DNA of 64,000 bases, from contig NZ_FNPD01000005.1 in NCBI RefSeq assembly GCF_900107215.1, positions 99,513 through 163,512 of the forward strand, in the 5' to 3' direction. The DNA is from Acetomicrobium thermoterrenum DSM 13490 (lineage in GTDB: Bacteria > Synergistota > Synergistia > Synergistales > Acetomicrobiaceae). Of this stretch, positions 16,096 to 25,152 are shown in pieces. The first letter of the stretch is position 1. Every line of letters starts with the position of its first letter. Position numbers and translations under genes: made by a program. The notes below the pieces were generated by a model, which was not told where the DNA came from, did no database searches, and saw nothing but the letters and a program-made list of their open reading frames with translations.

Positions 16096-17478
16096 TCATT
16101 GAACACGTTCTTTCGTAGTTGGTTTTAGACGCTTTAAGGAACATTCGCTTCGCTCGATTCCCGCACCTGGCCTGCTTGGCATCATGAAGATCAAAGGCAG
16201 GGCTGCGACGAAGGATATGGCAATTACGATAAAAACGATGGCATAGCCCCGAGAAGGGTCGCCGACGGTTTGGACGATGAGCGTGGCTATGGTGACGCTT
16301 ACAGCTCCGCCGATTTGGCGAAACATTCCTCTTATGCCCGTTATGGTGGCTGCCTTTTGCGGAAGAAGCTCGATACAGGCGTTGTTGGCTGTAGGCGATA
16401 TGACGCCTACGCTCATACCGATAAAAAGCATGATTCCATAAAGAAAGACGATGCTCGCCGGCTCTTTGCTCAAGAAATACAGGCTTACCACAGTAGCCCC
16501 GCTTCCCAACACCAGAGGCCAGCGATATCCCCATCTCATGATGTAAACGCTTGTTATAATCGATGCAACTATCATCCCGATCGACCTTGGCAGGAGGAGC
16601 AATCCGCATTCGGAGGCACTCATTTTATAAACCGAGGCGGCGAAGGCGGGTATGAGGGACAGTACCCCTATCACCGCTCCTCCGTAAATGAGATTGTAAA
16701 GGTTGGCAGCGACAAAAGGCTTTCTTTTCAATATTTCTATGTCTAAAATAGGATCCTTCGCCCCCTTTTCGTGCCTTATCAAAAGAGCTGTAGAGATCGC
16801 CGAAGCAAGGAAAAGCGCCCACGACCAGCCCTTTAGGCTGTCATATCCCAAAAAGGTGAGCCCAAGCATCAAAAAGGCCACCACTCCGCCGACCAACCCG
16901 GCGCCGAGGAAATCTATGCTTCCCTCTTTTCTCTCGTCGCCCTTCAAAAGAACGATGGCCATCAGCAAGACGACGGCCCCCAGGGGCAAGTTGATCATGA
17001 AGACCGATCTCCATCCGAAGGAATCTACCAGCCATCCACCCACGTTCGGCCCGATAATCTGGCCTATTGGAAGGATGCTGCTGAAAAGCCCGATCATCTT
17101 CTGCCTTGTCTCGGGAAATTCCTCGGAGATTATGCCGACGGCCGAGGGCATGAATCCCCCGCCTCCGAAGGCCTGAATGAGTCTGAAGAATACCAACAGC
17201 CCTACGTTGTCGACGAAGGCGCAGGCAGTAGAGGCAGACACGAAGAGCACCAAACACAATATAAACGTAGACTTTCTGCTGAACACGTCGCTTACCTTGC
17301 CGATTATGGGCATCGTAACGGTAAAGCCTAGTTGGTAAACGCTTATGATCCAGCCGGCAATTGTGAGCGGCACCATAAAATAAGACGTAATTATAGGAAA
17401 AGCCACAGCAATGGACGTAGCACTGATCGAAGAAAGCATCAAAGCCACGCTTACCGTAGCAAATATCATGTAGTCCAA
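16096..17478 (-). CDS. MFS drug-efflux-type transporter (DHA2/EmrB-QacA family)
   Basis: A 460-residue polytopic membrane protein with about 14 hydrophobic helices. The MFS loop 2-3 motif appears as GKVSDVFSRKSTF, and the antiporter motif C region as GIISEEFPETRQKMIG followed by GPNVGGWLVDSFGWRSVFMINLP, a strong DHA2 signature. Such proteins export drugs, bile acids or organic compounds by proton antiport. I choose the TTG at 17478, nine bases after GGAGG; an upstream in-frame start would run through the terminator hairpin of the preceding gene. It is probably a single-gene unit. The substrate is unknown. Confidence 0.87.
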   Translation of the reverse strand: MDYMIFATVSVALMLSSISATSIAVAFPIITSYFMVPLTIAGWIISVYQLGFTVTMPIIGKVSDVFSRKSTFILCLVLFVSASTACAFVDNVGLLVFFRLIQAFGGGGFMPSAVGIISEEFPETRQKMIGLFSSILPIGQIIGPNVGGWLVDSFGWRSVFMINLPLGAVVLLMAIVLLKGDERKEGSIDFLGAGLVGGVVAFLMLGLTFLGYDSLKGWSWALFLASAISTALLIRHEKGAKDPILDIEILKRKPFVAANLYNLIYGGAVIGVLSLIPAFAASVYKMSASECGLLLLPRSIGMIVASIITSVYIMRWGYRWPLVLGSGATVVSLYFLSKEPASIVFLYGIMLFIGMSVGVISPTANNACIELLPQKAATITGIRGMFRQIGGAVSVTIATLIVQTVGDPSRGYAIVFIVIAISFVAALPLIFMMPSRPGAGIERSECSLKRLKPTTKERVQ

Positions 17479-17492
17479 TTTAACACGCCTCC

Positions 17493-17544
17493 GTTGATAA
17501 AAAAGCAAACCGCCCCTTTTGGCCGAAAGCCATTTAAGGCGGTT
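17493..17544 (-). terminator. Intrinsic terminator upstream of the MFS gene
   Basis: On the minus strand, AACCGCC pairs with GGCGGTT around a smaller inner TGGC/GCCA stem, followed by TTTGCTTTTTTTATC. It follows the HhH-GPD gene and precedes the MFS start, so it ends the former or attenuates the latter. Confidence 0.7.
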
Positions 17545-17633
17545 ACGCAACTTTTACTATTATAACAAAATTATTACAAAAAGCGTCCTCTGTATTCAGG
17601 CCGAAACCTTATGGCTTTGCCAAAATTCTGCCC

Positions 17634-18302
17634 CTAATAGGATAAATCCCTTAAAAAGTCCACAAACACCCCTGAGGACTCTCGAGCCTTGCCGCTGTAA
17701 AACCGCTTTGCATGCTCGACCAACAGGGCATGATATTCCTGATAAAGAGCGACATCCCCGGGCAAGTTTGACTCAAACAGATTTTTAAGTTCCATGTAGC
17801 CTGCTTTTCTTTCGGCAAGGCCCAAGGAAGTAACGATCCGCTTCGTGTAGGCATCTATGACGAACTCGGGCCGTTTGTAGGCGTAAAGCAAGATGGAATC
17901 GGCAGTCTCGTTTCCCACGCCTTTGACGGACATAAGCTCCTTTCTGGATGGCGTCCTCCCCTTCAATCCCACGAAAAAGTCGGCCATTTCCATCAAATAA
18001 ATCGCCTTCTGGTTGAAAAACCCTGCGGGCCTTATGGCCGATTTAAGCACGTCCAAGCTTAAGGTAAGGATTTTATGAGGGTCCAACGCATCGATGCCCC
18101 TCAAATTTTCAAGCGCCCTCTCAACCGACGTCCAGGCCGTATTTTGCGTGAGCACCGCCCCAGCGATGATCTCAAAAGCTTCTTTTTCGTTTCTGGGATA
18201 TCCGTAATCTCCCTGGTGGTAACTTCCTGCAACGGGCCACCACCCCTGTGGGCCGTAAGCATCGAGCAAAGCCTCGTAAATCGCAATTATCCCTTTGTCC
18301 AT
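17634..18302 (-). CDS. HhH-GPD family DNA glycosylase, endonuclease III-like without Fe-S cluster
   Basis: 222 residues. The helix-hairpin-helix and catalytic region are clear: [20 protein letters not shown] with GVG in the hairpin, and the catalytic Asp in [10 protein letters not shown]. The start of the domain has [18 protein letters not shown], typical of the endonuclease III-related proteins of anaerobes and archaea. The Lys usual for Nth (LPGVGRKTA) is replaced in this HhH. The four-cysteine Fe-S cluster loop at the C-terminus of classical Nth is missing, and the C-terminal region has no cysteines. It should excise damaged bases in base excision repair; the preferred lesion is unknown. 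Confidence 0.87.
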   Translation of the reverse strand: MDKGIIAIYEALLDAYGPQGWWPVAGSYHQGDYGYPRNEKEAFEIIAGAVLTQNTAWTSVERALENLRGIDALDPHKILTLSLDVLKSAIRPAGFFNQKAIYLMEMADFFVGLKGRTPSRKELMSVKGVGNETADSILLYAYKRPEFVIDAYTKRIVTSLGLAERKAGYMELKNLFESNLPGDVALYQEYHALLVEHAKRFYSGKARESSGVFVDFLRDLSY

Positions 18303-18345
18303 AGCATTATTCTACCAAATCCAGCGGCAGGCCCAACTTATGATA

Positions 18346-18363
18346 CGTAAAATATTTGTAGGA
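18346..18363. repeat. Solo end sequence shared with the ISLre2-type element at the right edge
   Basis: An exact 18-bp match (CGTAAAATATTTGTAGGA) to 63674-63691, the presumed outer end of the ISLre2-family element, with weaker similarity over the next 27 bp. No transposase is nearby, so this is probably a remnant of an excised or decayed copy. Confidence 0.55.
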
Positions 18364-18462
18364 TATTTTTGAGGAAAAAATAAAGGGATCGCGAACTTAT
18401 CCGCTGATAGACAGAATAAACAAATGTAGTTAAAATACGGTAAATAAAGGAGGTATGGACTT

Positions 18463-19725
18463 ATGAATTTTCAGGAGAACACATTGGCCCTCATCTGCGG
18501 AGGAGGACCCGCACCGGGCATCAACAACGTAATAGCTTCAGTCACCATAGAGGCTCGCAACAACGGTTGGGACGTCTTGGGCATCTGCGACGGATTTTCA
18601 AGCCTTGCTACGGCCAACAAAAAGGTCATCCCCCTTACCATCGACAAGGTCAGCCGCATACACAAGGAAGGCGGAAGTATCATAAGAACCTCCAGATTTA
18701 ACCCCACCAAAAGCGAAGCGACCATGCGCACCGTCGTGGAAAACCTAGTAGACCTGGGCGTTACCCACATCGTCACCATCGGCGGGGACGACACGGCCTA
18801 CGCTGCCTACAAGGTCTCGGAGTTCGCTAGAGAAAGGCTGGGATTAAACATCCACTTCGTCCACGTCCCCAAAACCATAGATAACGACCTGCCTTTGCCG
18901 GAGGGGCTGCCCACCTTTGGCTTTGAGACGGCTAGGGCACTGGGTGCGGAACTGGTGATGAACCTAATGGAAGACGCAAAGACCATGGGACGCTGGTTTC
19001 TGGTGGTTACCATGGGACGTTCCAGCGGGCACTTGGCCTTAGGTATAGGCAAAAGCGCAAGCGCCACACTCTCAATCATACCAGAGGAATTTGAAAGCGA
19101 AACCATAAGCCTGCAACACGTCATCGACATAATGAGCGGCGCCATCATAAAAAGGCTCGCCCTCGAGAAAGATCACGGCCTCATTGTCGCCGCCGAGGGC
19201 CTGATATCGAAGGTGTCCTCACAGGAACTTGCGGCCATCGACTGCATCGAAAAAGACGACTTCGGCCACGTCCGATACGCCGAGATCAACTTCTCCGACG
19301 TCTTAAAAAAGCAGCTCAACTGCGAGCTAAAAAAAATGGGCATTCCCATATCGGTCCAAAACAAGGAGATAGGATACGAAGTAAGATGCGCTCCCCCAAA
19401 CCCCTTCGACGTAGAATACACCAGAAACCTGGGCTACGGCGCCTTTAAATTCCTCGCCGAGGGCGGCTCCAACGCTGTAATTGCCATCCAAAACAACGAG
19501 CTCAACCCCATCAAATTCGAGGACATCGTGGATCCCGAGACGGGCAAGATGAAGATAAGGCTCGTCGATACCGACTCTTTGCAGTATCGCATCGCAAGAA
19601 AATACATGATACGCCTGGAGAGGCGCGACTTCGAATCGGAATTCCTTTTAAACAAGATGTCGCGCATCGCCAACATGACGCCGCAGCAGTTCATAGAAAA
19701 GTACGGATATGTAGTGGGGCTGTAA
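18463..19725 (+). CDS. pfp: 6-phosphofructokinase, pyrophosphate-dependent type
   Basis: 420 residues of PFK fold. The phosphoryl-donor site reads IGGDDT (107-111) and PKTIDND (136-142). ATP-PFKs have Gly at the second position of each (GGDGS, PGTIDND); Asp and Lys there block ATP and are the established marks of PPi-dependent PFK. The fructose-6-phosphate site MGRSSGHLAL is present. The enzyme interconverts fructose-6-phosphate and fructose-1,6-bisphosphate reversibly with PPi, saving ATP in a fermenting cell. AAGGAGGT precedes the ATG. It is monocistronic and convergent with lipB. It is longer than short bacterial PFKs (320) and matches the group with about 400-430 residues. Confidence 0.9.
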   Translation: MNFQENTLALICGGGPAPGINNVIASVTIEARNNGWDVLGICDGFSSLATANKKVIPLTIDKVSRIHKEGGSIIRTSRFNPTKSEATMRTVVENLVDLGVTHIVTIGGDDTAYAAYKVSEFARERLGLNIHFVHVPKTIDNDLPLPEGLPTFGFETARALGAELVMNLMEDAKTMGRWFLVVTMGRSSGHLALGIGKSASATLSIIPEEFESETISLQHVIDIMSGAIIKRLALEKDHGLIVAAEGLISKVSSQELAAIDCIEKDDFGHVRYAEINFSDVLKKQLNCELKKMGIPISVQNKEIGYEVRCAPPNPFDVEYTRNLGYGAFKFLAEGGSNAVIAIQNNELNPIKFEDIVDPETGKMKIRLVDTDSLQYRIARKYMIRLERRDFESEFLLNKMSRIANMTPQQFIEKYGYVVGL

Positions 19726-19743
19726 TACGGGACAAAGGCCCGG

Positions 19744-20418
19744 CTAAGTTAAAATCCAGTCTTTCGCAACCTCATCGAAGCCGGCTTCAAAGATGATCGA
19801 AAACTTTTTCTTTGTCTTTTTTACTACCTCGCGAAAATCTACACCCTTGACGTAGTCATCAAGCGAGGCCACGGAAAATTCCTTTATACCGCAGGGGTTG
19901 ATGAGCTCGAAGTGGGACTTGTCAACCTTTACATTAAAGGCAAAACCGTGCATTGTGATCCACCTTTCGGCGGCGATCCCTATGGCTGCGATTTTTTTGT
20001 CGGCGACCCAGACGCCCCTGTATTTAGGCTTTCTGCCGGCCTTTATATTGTAATCTTTCAGCACTTGTATAATCACTTCTTCAAGGCATGAGACGTACCA
20101 TTGGAGGTCCTTTTTCCATTTGCTCAAATTAAATATGGGGTAGGCGACGATCTGCCCAGGACCATGGTAGGTTATGTTTCCTCCCCTGTTCGTCTCATAT
20201 AGCTCTATCCCGTAAGTTTCAAGAGTCCTTTTGTCCGCGAGCAGGTTTTCCCTTCCCCCCGATCTTCCTACGGTAAAAACGGGCTTGTGCTCCAAAAGAA
20301 GGAGTATGCCATCGGCCTCGCCCGCGGAAACTTTTTCAAAAGCTCTTTCCTGGAGGGTAAGGCCGTCGCCGTAACCCAGGGGCTCTTTAAATTCCACGAC
20401 AAAACATCTTCTGCTCAA
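19744..20418 (-). CDS. lipB: Lipoyl(octanoyl) transferase
   Basis: 224 residues with the LipB hallmarks: RGGNITYHGPGQIVAYPI, then KIAAIGIAAERWITMHGFAFNV containing the catalytic Lys, and LINPCGI with the catalytic Cys. It transfers octanoate from acyl carrier protein to the lipoyl domain of the adjacent acyltransferase; LipA then inserts sulphur. I place the start at TTG 20418, eight bases after AGGAGGT; the in-frame upstream start would lie inside the terminator hairpin. It is the last gene of the lipoyl/acetoin cluster but is separated from it by that terminator, so it probably depends on readthrough or its own promoter. Confidence 0.92.
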   Translation of the reverse strand: MSRRCFVVEFKEPLGYGDGLTLQERAFEKVSAGEADGILLLLEHKPVFTVGRSGGRENLLADKRTLETYGIELYETNRGGNITYHGPGQIVAYPIFNLSKWKKDLQWYVSCLEEVIIQVLKDYNIKAGRKPKYRGVWVADKKIAAIGIAAERWITMHGFAFNVKVDKSHFELINPCGIKEFSVASLDDYVKGVDFREVVKKTKKKFSIIFEAGFDEVAKDWILT

Positions 20419-20433
20419 CTGGCCACACCTCCT

Positions 20434-20469
20434 AAAAATAAGGTGTAGGGGCATTTTCCCCTACACCTT
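20434..20469 (-). terminator. Intrinsic terminator between acoC and lipB
   Basis: A perfect 12-bp stem (AAGGTGTAGGGG with its complement, 6-nt loop) is followed on the minus strand by TATTTTTAGG. It lies 19 bp after the acyltransferase stop and touches the lipB ribosome site. Confidence 0.85.
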
Positions 20470-20487
20470 GTACTATTATGTCATGTC

Positions 20488-21702
20488 TTATTTCAAGACA
20501 GCCAGAAGCAGCAAGGGATTTTCGAGCAGCTCTTTTACGCGCCTGATAAACATGGCCCCTTGGGCGCCGTCGACGATCCTGTGGTCGAAGGTCAAAGAAA
20601 GCGTCATCATGGGCTTTACGATTATTTGGCCATCGCAAACGCAAGGCCTGTCTTTCATCTCTCCAACCCCTAAAATGGCGCACTGCGGAGGATTGATGAT
20701 GGGAGTAAAGTCTCTAACGCCAAACATTCCGAGGTTAGTGACAGTAAAGGTGCCCCCGGTTACGTCGTCTATAGCAAGTTCGCCTTTGCGGGCCTTTTCG
20801 ATCAGGGCATCACCGTCAGAGGCAATTTCGTACAAGTTCTTGCCGGCAACGTCCTTCACCACGGGAACGAGTAACGCCTCCTCCGTCGCCACGGCAAGGC
20901 CGATGTTGATCTCGTCGTAGAGAACTACCTCGTTGCCTTCCAAGTAGGAATTGAGCATCGGCTGTTCTTTCAATGCGACGGCGCAGGCTTTCATTAATAT
21001 ATAATTGTAAGAGAGGTTAAGCCCCTTTTCCTTAAAAGAGGATTTCAGGTCTTCCCGCAGTTTCTTTAACAAAGTGCAATCTACGTCGGCATTTAATGTA
21101 ACCATTGGCGAGTTCTGCCAGCTCGTGGACATCCTCTCGGCTATTACCTGCCTGACATCGGATAGGGCGATCCTTTTAAGCTGAGCTGCCTCAACTACTG
21201 GCTTTGCCCTTTCGGCTTTTTGTCTTTCGATGAAGTCAAGCACGTCTTTTTCTACTATCCTCCCACCCGGACCCGTGCCGGTAACCAAGGCTAAATCGAT
21301 GCCGTGTTCCTTGGCTATCTTTTTTGCGATGGGCGTGGCCTTGATTAAAACCTCTTCGCCTGCCGGTTTAGCAGCCACGGGGGCGGGCTTGGCTTCCGCT
21401 TGAGCGGGCTTTTCAGCTGCAGGAGCCGAAGGAGCTTCCTTTAAAAGCTCGCTTATATCTTCGTCTGGGGCTGCTATTATACAAAGCGGCGTACCGATGG
21501 GCACCTTAGTCCCCGGTTGCATTAAGATCTTCCTCAGCACCCCGCTTTCGGGGGCTTCGACCTTATAGGTGATCTTTTCCGTGGAGACCTCCAGGACCAC
21601 CTCTCCCTTTTCGACCCTATCTCCTTCCTTTTTATGCCATTTGGCCACCGAGCCGGATGTCATGGTAAGGCCAAGCTTGGGCATTGTGATGACTGTTGCC
21701 AT
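20488..21702 (-). CDS. acoC: Dihydrolipoamide acyltransferase (E2) of an acetoin/2-oxoacid dehydrogenase complex
   Basis: 404 residues: one lipoyl domain with the acceptor Lys43 in VSTEKITYKVEAPE, an Ala/Pro-rich linker, an E1/E3-binding domain (KATPIAKKIAKEHGID then GTGPGGRIVEKDVLDF), and a catalytic acyltransferase domain with the active-site HRIVDGAQGA near the C-terminus. The E2 core accepts the acyl group from E1 and passes it to CoA. Start is ATG at 21702 with GGGAGGTGT upstream. Neighbouring acoX points to acetoin cleavage rather than pyruvate or branched-chain keto acids. The lipoyl Lys is modified by products of lipA and lipB in the same cluster. Confidence 0.93.
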   Translation of the reverse strand: MATVITMPKLGLTMTSGSVAKWHKKEGDRVEKGEVVLEVSTEKITYKVEAPESGVLRKILMQPGTKVPIGTPLCIIAAPDEDISELLKEAPSAPAAEKPAQAEAKPAPVAAKPAGEEVLIKATPIAKKIAKEHGIDLALVTGTGPGGRIVEKDVLDFIERQKAERAKPVVEAAQLKRIALSDVRQVIAERMSTSWQNSPMVTLNADVDCTLLKKLREDLKSSFKEKGLNLSYNYILMKACAVALKEQPMLNSYLEGNEVVLYDEINIGLAVATEEALLVPVVKDVAGKNLYEIASDGDALIEKARKGELAIDDVTGGTFTVTNLGMFGVRDFTPIINPPQCAILGVGEMKDRPCVCDGQIIVKPMMTLSLTFDHRIVDGAQGAMFIRRVKELLENPLLLLAVLK

Positions 21703-21716
21703 AAAATTACACCTCC

Positions 21717-22718
21717 CTATTTGCCGTGATTGGTCATGCGTCCTCTTTGAACGGCAAGCCACATAGTCCTTTCGATGTCTACGACTCGCGGGCCACTTCC
21801 GCTTAAACGAACTGAAGCCTTCTTTCCCGGGTGCAATTCCACTTCCCTCTCACCGTCAAGGGCAATCACTGCCGGGCTCATATCGAAACATATCTCGTCT
21901 CCTATCGATATTGATTTAAATTCCAGGACCCTTACGGGCTTTATAAGCCCTGGGGCGACAGGAGCGGTTACTATGAAACCCTCCTCAGAATCAGAAGATC
22001 CTAAAATTACGTGCAATCCTTTATCCTGTGGTATTGGCCATTGAATGACCATGCCCCCTATGGAAGAAAGGCCTATATTGCTCGGTTTGGCCTGGGTCAA
22101 CACAAGTTCTTTAACCCTATTCATATCCCATATGGCCTTTGAGCCCAAAAATATGTCATCGTAGAGAGCTACATCCACAAGGGCGATGTCCACAACCTTT
22201 CCGTCGATCATAATATCGATGCGTTTCGTTGGAAAGGTAGCATCTTCGACAGAGACTGCACCGGTAGCTACGTAGCCCGCCGCCATCCCCGCTATCGTCC
22301 CTTCAACCATACAGGGAAAGATGTTGTTCGTCCCCGTGGACACGGACATGAAGGGAACGGAAATGCTCCCCTTCGCAACGGCGCGGTTTGTCCCGTCCCC
22401 TCCGAGAATCACGAAACATTTGGCCCCCTCCTCTTCCAACAGCTTGGCGGCCAAAGTGGAGTCTTCCTGCGTTCCCTCACATCTCATGTTCAATGGCTCA
22501 ACGCTCATTTTGAGGTGAACGTTTTCCAAAGCCCTGGGTACGATATCGAAGTAATCGGGCATGTAAAGCACTTTGTCAACGCCCGTGGACTCGAGCCCCA
22601 AGAGGATGCGCCTAACGATGTTTACCTTTTCGATATTATCGAAGACCGAGCCGTGAGCAACGAGCCTCCTAATGTCCTTGCCCGAAGCGGGGTTAGCTAT
22701 GATCCCTACTAATGTCAA
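21717..22718 (-). CDS. acoX: AcoX-like protein, NAD-kinase superfamily
   Basis: 333 residues with an ATP-NAD kinase-type N-terminal domain: GIIANPASGKD at residues 5-15 and FVILGGDGTNRAVAKG around 107-120, followed by the STGTNNIFP loop. This is the AcoX family, found almost only in acetoin dehydrogenase operons. Its biochemical role is unproven; it is not required for the complex in vitro. Its presence is the main reason to call this operon acetoin-type. It lies 14 bp upstream of acoC and 27 bp after the short-chain dehydrogenase gene. Confidence 0.87.
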   Translation of the reverse strand: MTLVGIIANPASGKDIRRLVAHGSVFDNIEKVNIVRRILLGLESTGVDKVLYMPDYFDIVPRALENVHLKMSVEPLNMRCEGTQEDSTLAAKLLEEEGAKCFVILGGDGTNRAVAKGSISVPFMSVSTGTNNIFPCMVEGTIAGMAAGYVATGAVSVEDATFPTKRIDIMIDGKVVDIALVDVALYDDIFLGSKAIWDMNRVKELVLTQAKPSNIGLSSIGGMVIQWPIPQDKGLHVILGSSDSEEGFIVTAPVAPGLIKPVRVLEFKSISIGDEICFDMSPAVIALDGEREVELHPGKKASVRLSGSGPRVVDIERTMWLAVQRGRMTNHGK

Positions 22719-22745
22719 GGATATCGATTCCCCTTTCCAATCAGA

Positions 22746-23564
22746 TTAAAATGTCATAGAACCTCCATCGACGTTGACCGACTGACCCGTCACGTGATCG
22801 GAGTAGACAAAAAACAACGCAAGTTTAGCCATATCCTCAGGTGTCTGCTCAACCCCTTGAGGTATCATGGCCGATACATTTCTGGCAAAGGACTTATCCC
22901 AACTTTCGCCTGGCATCTTCCAGACGTCGGCAAGCAGAGTCCACATCTGGGTTCGAACTATGCCGGGGCAGATGGCGTTTACAGTGATGTTGTCCCTGGC
23001 AAGCTCTTTTGCCAAGGAATTGGTAAATCCCACCACAGCAAATTTAGACGCGCAATAAAGGGGAAGTCCAGGAAATCCCGATTTCCCCGCAATTGAAGCG
23101 ACGTTTATGATGCGCCCCCATTTTCTTTGCTTCATGTAGGGAATGACCGCCTTCGAAAATAGAAAGACCCCTTTTGCGTTGACATTCATCGTAAGGTCCC
23201 AGGCCTCTTCCTCCACGTTCTCCACGGTCGAGACCCACACGACTCCAGCGGCATTGACCAATATATCTATTGACCCCAGTTCATCGATGGTCTGTTTTAC
23301 TGCTTGAGCGACTTGTTCGGATTTACTTACGTCCGCGTTTATGGCTATAGCCCGTCTTCCGAGGGACTCTATCTCCTTTGCCACCTCCTGGGCTGCGCTG
23401 TAACCTTTGATCTCCTTCGTGCCGTAGTGGTTAAAGGAGCTGTCGAGAACTTCTGCCTCAACTATTGCAACATTAGCCCCTTCTCCAGCAAGGGCAAGTG
23501 CAATTCCTCGGCCGATTCCTCGTCCTCCCCCTGTAACGATCGCTACTTTTCCCTCCAGGCTCAT
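22746..23564 (-). CDS. Short-chain dehydrogenase/reductase, acetoin/diacetyl reductase-like
   Basis: 272 residues of classical SDR. The cofactor motif is TGGGRGIGRGIAL, the structural motif NAAG, and the catalytic Ser and Tyr-x-x-x-Lys are in VASIAGKSG and YCASK. The acidic VEAE after beta-2 suggests NAD(H). The protein ends in VNVDGGSMTF, common to acetoin or butanediol dehydrogenases and 3-oxoacyl reductases. A role in forming acetoin from diacetyl or butanediol, or in oxidising a related alcohol before cleavage, fits the operon. A 25-residue insertion after beta-2 (DSSFNHYGTKEIKGY) is unusual for acetoin reductases and may change the substrate. GGAGGG-type ribosome site. Confidence 0.82.
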   Translation of the reverse strand: MSLEGKVAIVTGGGRGIGRGIALALAGEGANVAIVEAEVLDSSFNHYGTKEIKGYSAAQEVAKEIESLGRRAIAINADVSKSEQVAQAVKQTIDELGSIDILVNAAGVVWVSTVENVEEEAWDLTMNVNAKGVFLFSKAVIPYMKQRKWGRIINVASIAGKSGFPGLPLYCASKFAVVGFTNSLAKELARDNITVNAICPGIVRTQMWTLLADVWKMPGESWDKSFARNVSAMIPQGVEQTPEDMAKLALFFVYSDHVTGQSVNVDGGSMTF

Positions 23565-23579
23565 TTCCCTAGCCCTCCT

Positions 23580-24077
23580 TTAAGAGTTCTTGGGATAGGT
23601 ATCCTCAGGTTCAGGAAATTCCCAACCTTCTGGCTGGTTGTAAAGCTCCACGATAGTGGCCAAGTCCTTTCTGGTGTCAAGATAGGTGTAGGTAAATCCA
23701 AACCATGTTCCACCCTGAATTACTTCTATTCCCCTCTCTTTTGCCAGTTCCATCGCCTCTTCATAGTTTCTAACCCCCAGCGCTACATGGTGAAGGCCCT
23801 CGCCGTGTTCTTTAAGGAAATCAGCATATATGCTCTTATCATCAAGGGGTTGAATGAGCTCCCATTGAACGTTCCCGATCTCAGCAAGCGCAAGCCTCAT
23901 GGCGTAATCTTCTCTTTTGCCATGCAATATCATGTCTTTAACGGTGTTTGGATCGAAGGTATAAACGCTCCAGGGACCTATGCCCCATTTATCCCAGTAA
24001 TTTTTCATGGCTTCTTCCAGGTCCTTAACGACTACTGCTATCTGAAGGACCTGGTTAAACAAACCTTTCTTTGTCAT
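23580..24077 (-). CDS. VOC superfamily (glyoxalase-type) protein
   Basis: 165 residues with two beta-alpha-beta-beta-beta modules: QIAVVVKDLEEAMKNYWDKWG at the start and LHHVALGVRNYEEAMELAKE in the second half. Likely metal ligands are the Gln/His at the start of each module and a Glu near IVELYNQPEG. The form resembles methylmalonyl-CoA epimerase-like and 4-hydroxyphenylpyruvate-like VOC proteins. Its place between E1 beta and the SDR suggests an epimerase or isomerase acting on the operon's substrate, for instance acetoin stereoisomers, but that is only an inference. Fifteen bases separate it from the SDR gene. Confidence 0.8.
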   Translation of the reverse strand: MTKKGLFNQVLQIAVVVKDLEEAMKNYWDKWGIGPWSVYTFDPNTVKDMILHGKREDYAMRLALAEIGNVQWELIQPLDDKSIYADFLKEHGEGLHHVALGVRNYEEAMELAKERGIEVIQGGTWFGFTYTYLDTRKDLATIVELYNQPEGWEFPEPEDTYPKNS

Positions 24078-24156
24078 TTCTCTCTCCCCCTCTTTGTAAC
24101 GGTTAGCAATGCAGGGAACGCTTTGACAATGGATGTCAAGCGTTCCCTGAACTAGC

Positions 24157-25131
24157 TCACGCTACGGCTTCCCTTACGGCAGCGATGATCTTTTCCTTGC
24201 TTGGGATGTACTCCTGTTCGAGCACGGGGCTAAAGGGTACGGGAGTAAAGGGAGCAGCTACGCGCTTTATCGGAGCATCCAAATAATCGAAGGCCTCTTC
24301 GGCGATCATGGCCGCAATTTCCGCACCGGGACCGGCAAATTTGACCGCCTCGTGGACGATGACAACCTTGTGGGTTTTCTTTACCGATTCGATGATCGTC
24401 TCGCCATCTAGGGGCTGCAGTGTCCGCGGATCGACGACCTCCACGCTGATGCCTTCCTTGGACAGCTCCTCGGCTGCCTCTAGTGCTCTATGGACCATCG
24501 CCATCGTGGCAATAATCGTTACGTCGCTTCCCTGTCTTTTGACGTCAGCCTTCCCCAGGGGAACGGTGTAGATATCCTCGGGCACTTCTCCTTCCAGGTC
24601 ATAAATGAACTTATGTTCTACGAATATGACGGGATTGTCATCCCTTATCGAGCTTATGAGCAACCCCTTAGCATCGTAAGCGGTGGAGGGAGCTACGACC
24701 TTCAAGCCAGGAACGTGCATGAACCAGGCCTCAAGGGACTGGGAATGCTGTGCCGCCGCAGATCCGCCGGCGCCGCATGCCGCCCTTATGACCATCGGTA
24801 TTTTCGCCTTTCCGCCGAACATATAGCGCATCTTCGCCGCCTGATTGTATATCTGGTCCATGGTCACGCCAACGAAGTCCATGAACATTATCTCGGCCAC
24901 GGGCCTCAACCCCGTTGCAGCAGCGCCCAGGGCATTGCCGACTATGGCGCTTTCTGTAATGGGGGTATCTACAACCCGCTCAGGGCCAAATTCATCTATC
25001 AGCCCTGCCGTCACGCCGAAACAGCCGCCGAATACCCCAACGTCCTCACCAATGACATATACATTGGGATCGCGCCTCATCTCCTGACGTAAGGCCTCAT
25101 TTATCGCTGCACGCATTGTCAACTTTCTCAT
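24157..25131 (-). CDS. acoB: Acetoin/pyruvate dehydrogenase E1 component, beta subunit
   Basis: 324 residues of transketolase-type beta subunit: [15 protein letters not shown] near the start, [26 protein letters not shown] (containing the conserved Glu that activates thiamine), then a C-terminal transketolase_C domain with [15 protein letters not shown]. It binds thiamine diphosphate with the alpha subunit and performs the decarboxylation or carbon-carbon cleavage step. It is 21 bp after acoA. Length is standard. Confidence 0.93.
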   Translation of the reverse strand: MRKLTMRAAINEALRQEMRRDPNVYVIGEDVGVFGGCFGVTAGLIDEFGPERVVDTPITESAIVGNALGAAATGLRPVAEIMFMDFVGVTMDQIYNQAAKMRYMFGGKAKIPMVIRAACGAGGSAAAQHSQSLEAWFMHVPGLKVVAPSTAYDAKGLLISSIRDDNPVIFVEHKFIYDLEGEVPEDIYTVPLGKADVKRQGSDVTIIATMAMVHRALEAAEELSKEGISVEVVDPRTLQPLDGETIIESVKKTHKVVIVHEAVKFAGPGAEIAAMIAEEAFDYLDAPIKRVAAPFTPVPFSPVLEQEYIPSKEKIIAAVREAVA

Positions 25132-25152
25132 CGTCTTCGCCTCCTCTCTCGC

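Noticed and set aside
16004..16609. 201-codon minus-strand frame overlapping the MFS gene
   Set aside because: It is an overlapping frame rich in Arg, His and Ser, with no ribosome site and no family pattern; the MFS transporter explains the DNA.
20434..20469. Riboswitch before lipB
   Set aside because: The hairpin is a simple perfect stem with a T run, right after the acoC stop codon, which fits a terminator and shows no aptamer-like complexity.
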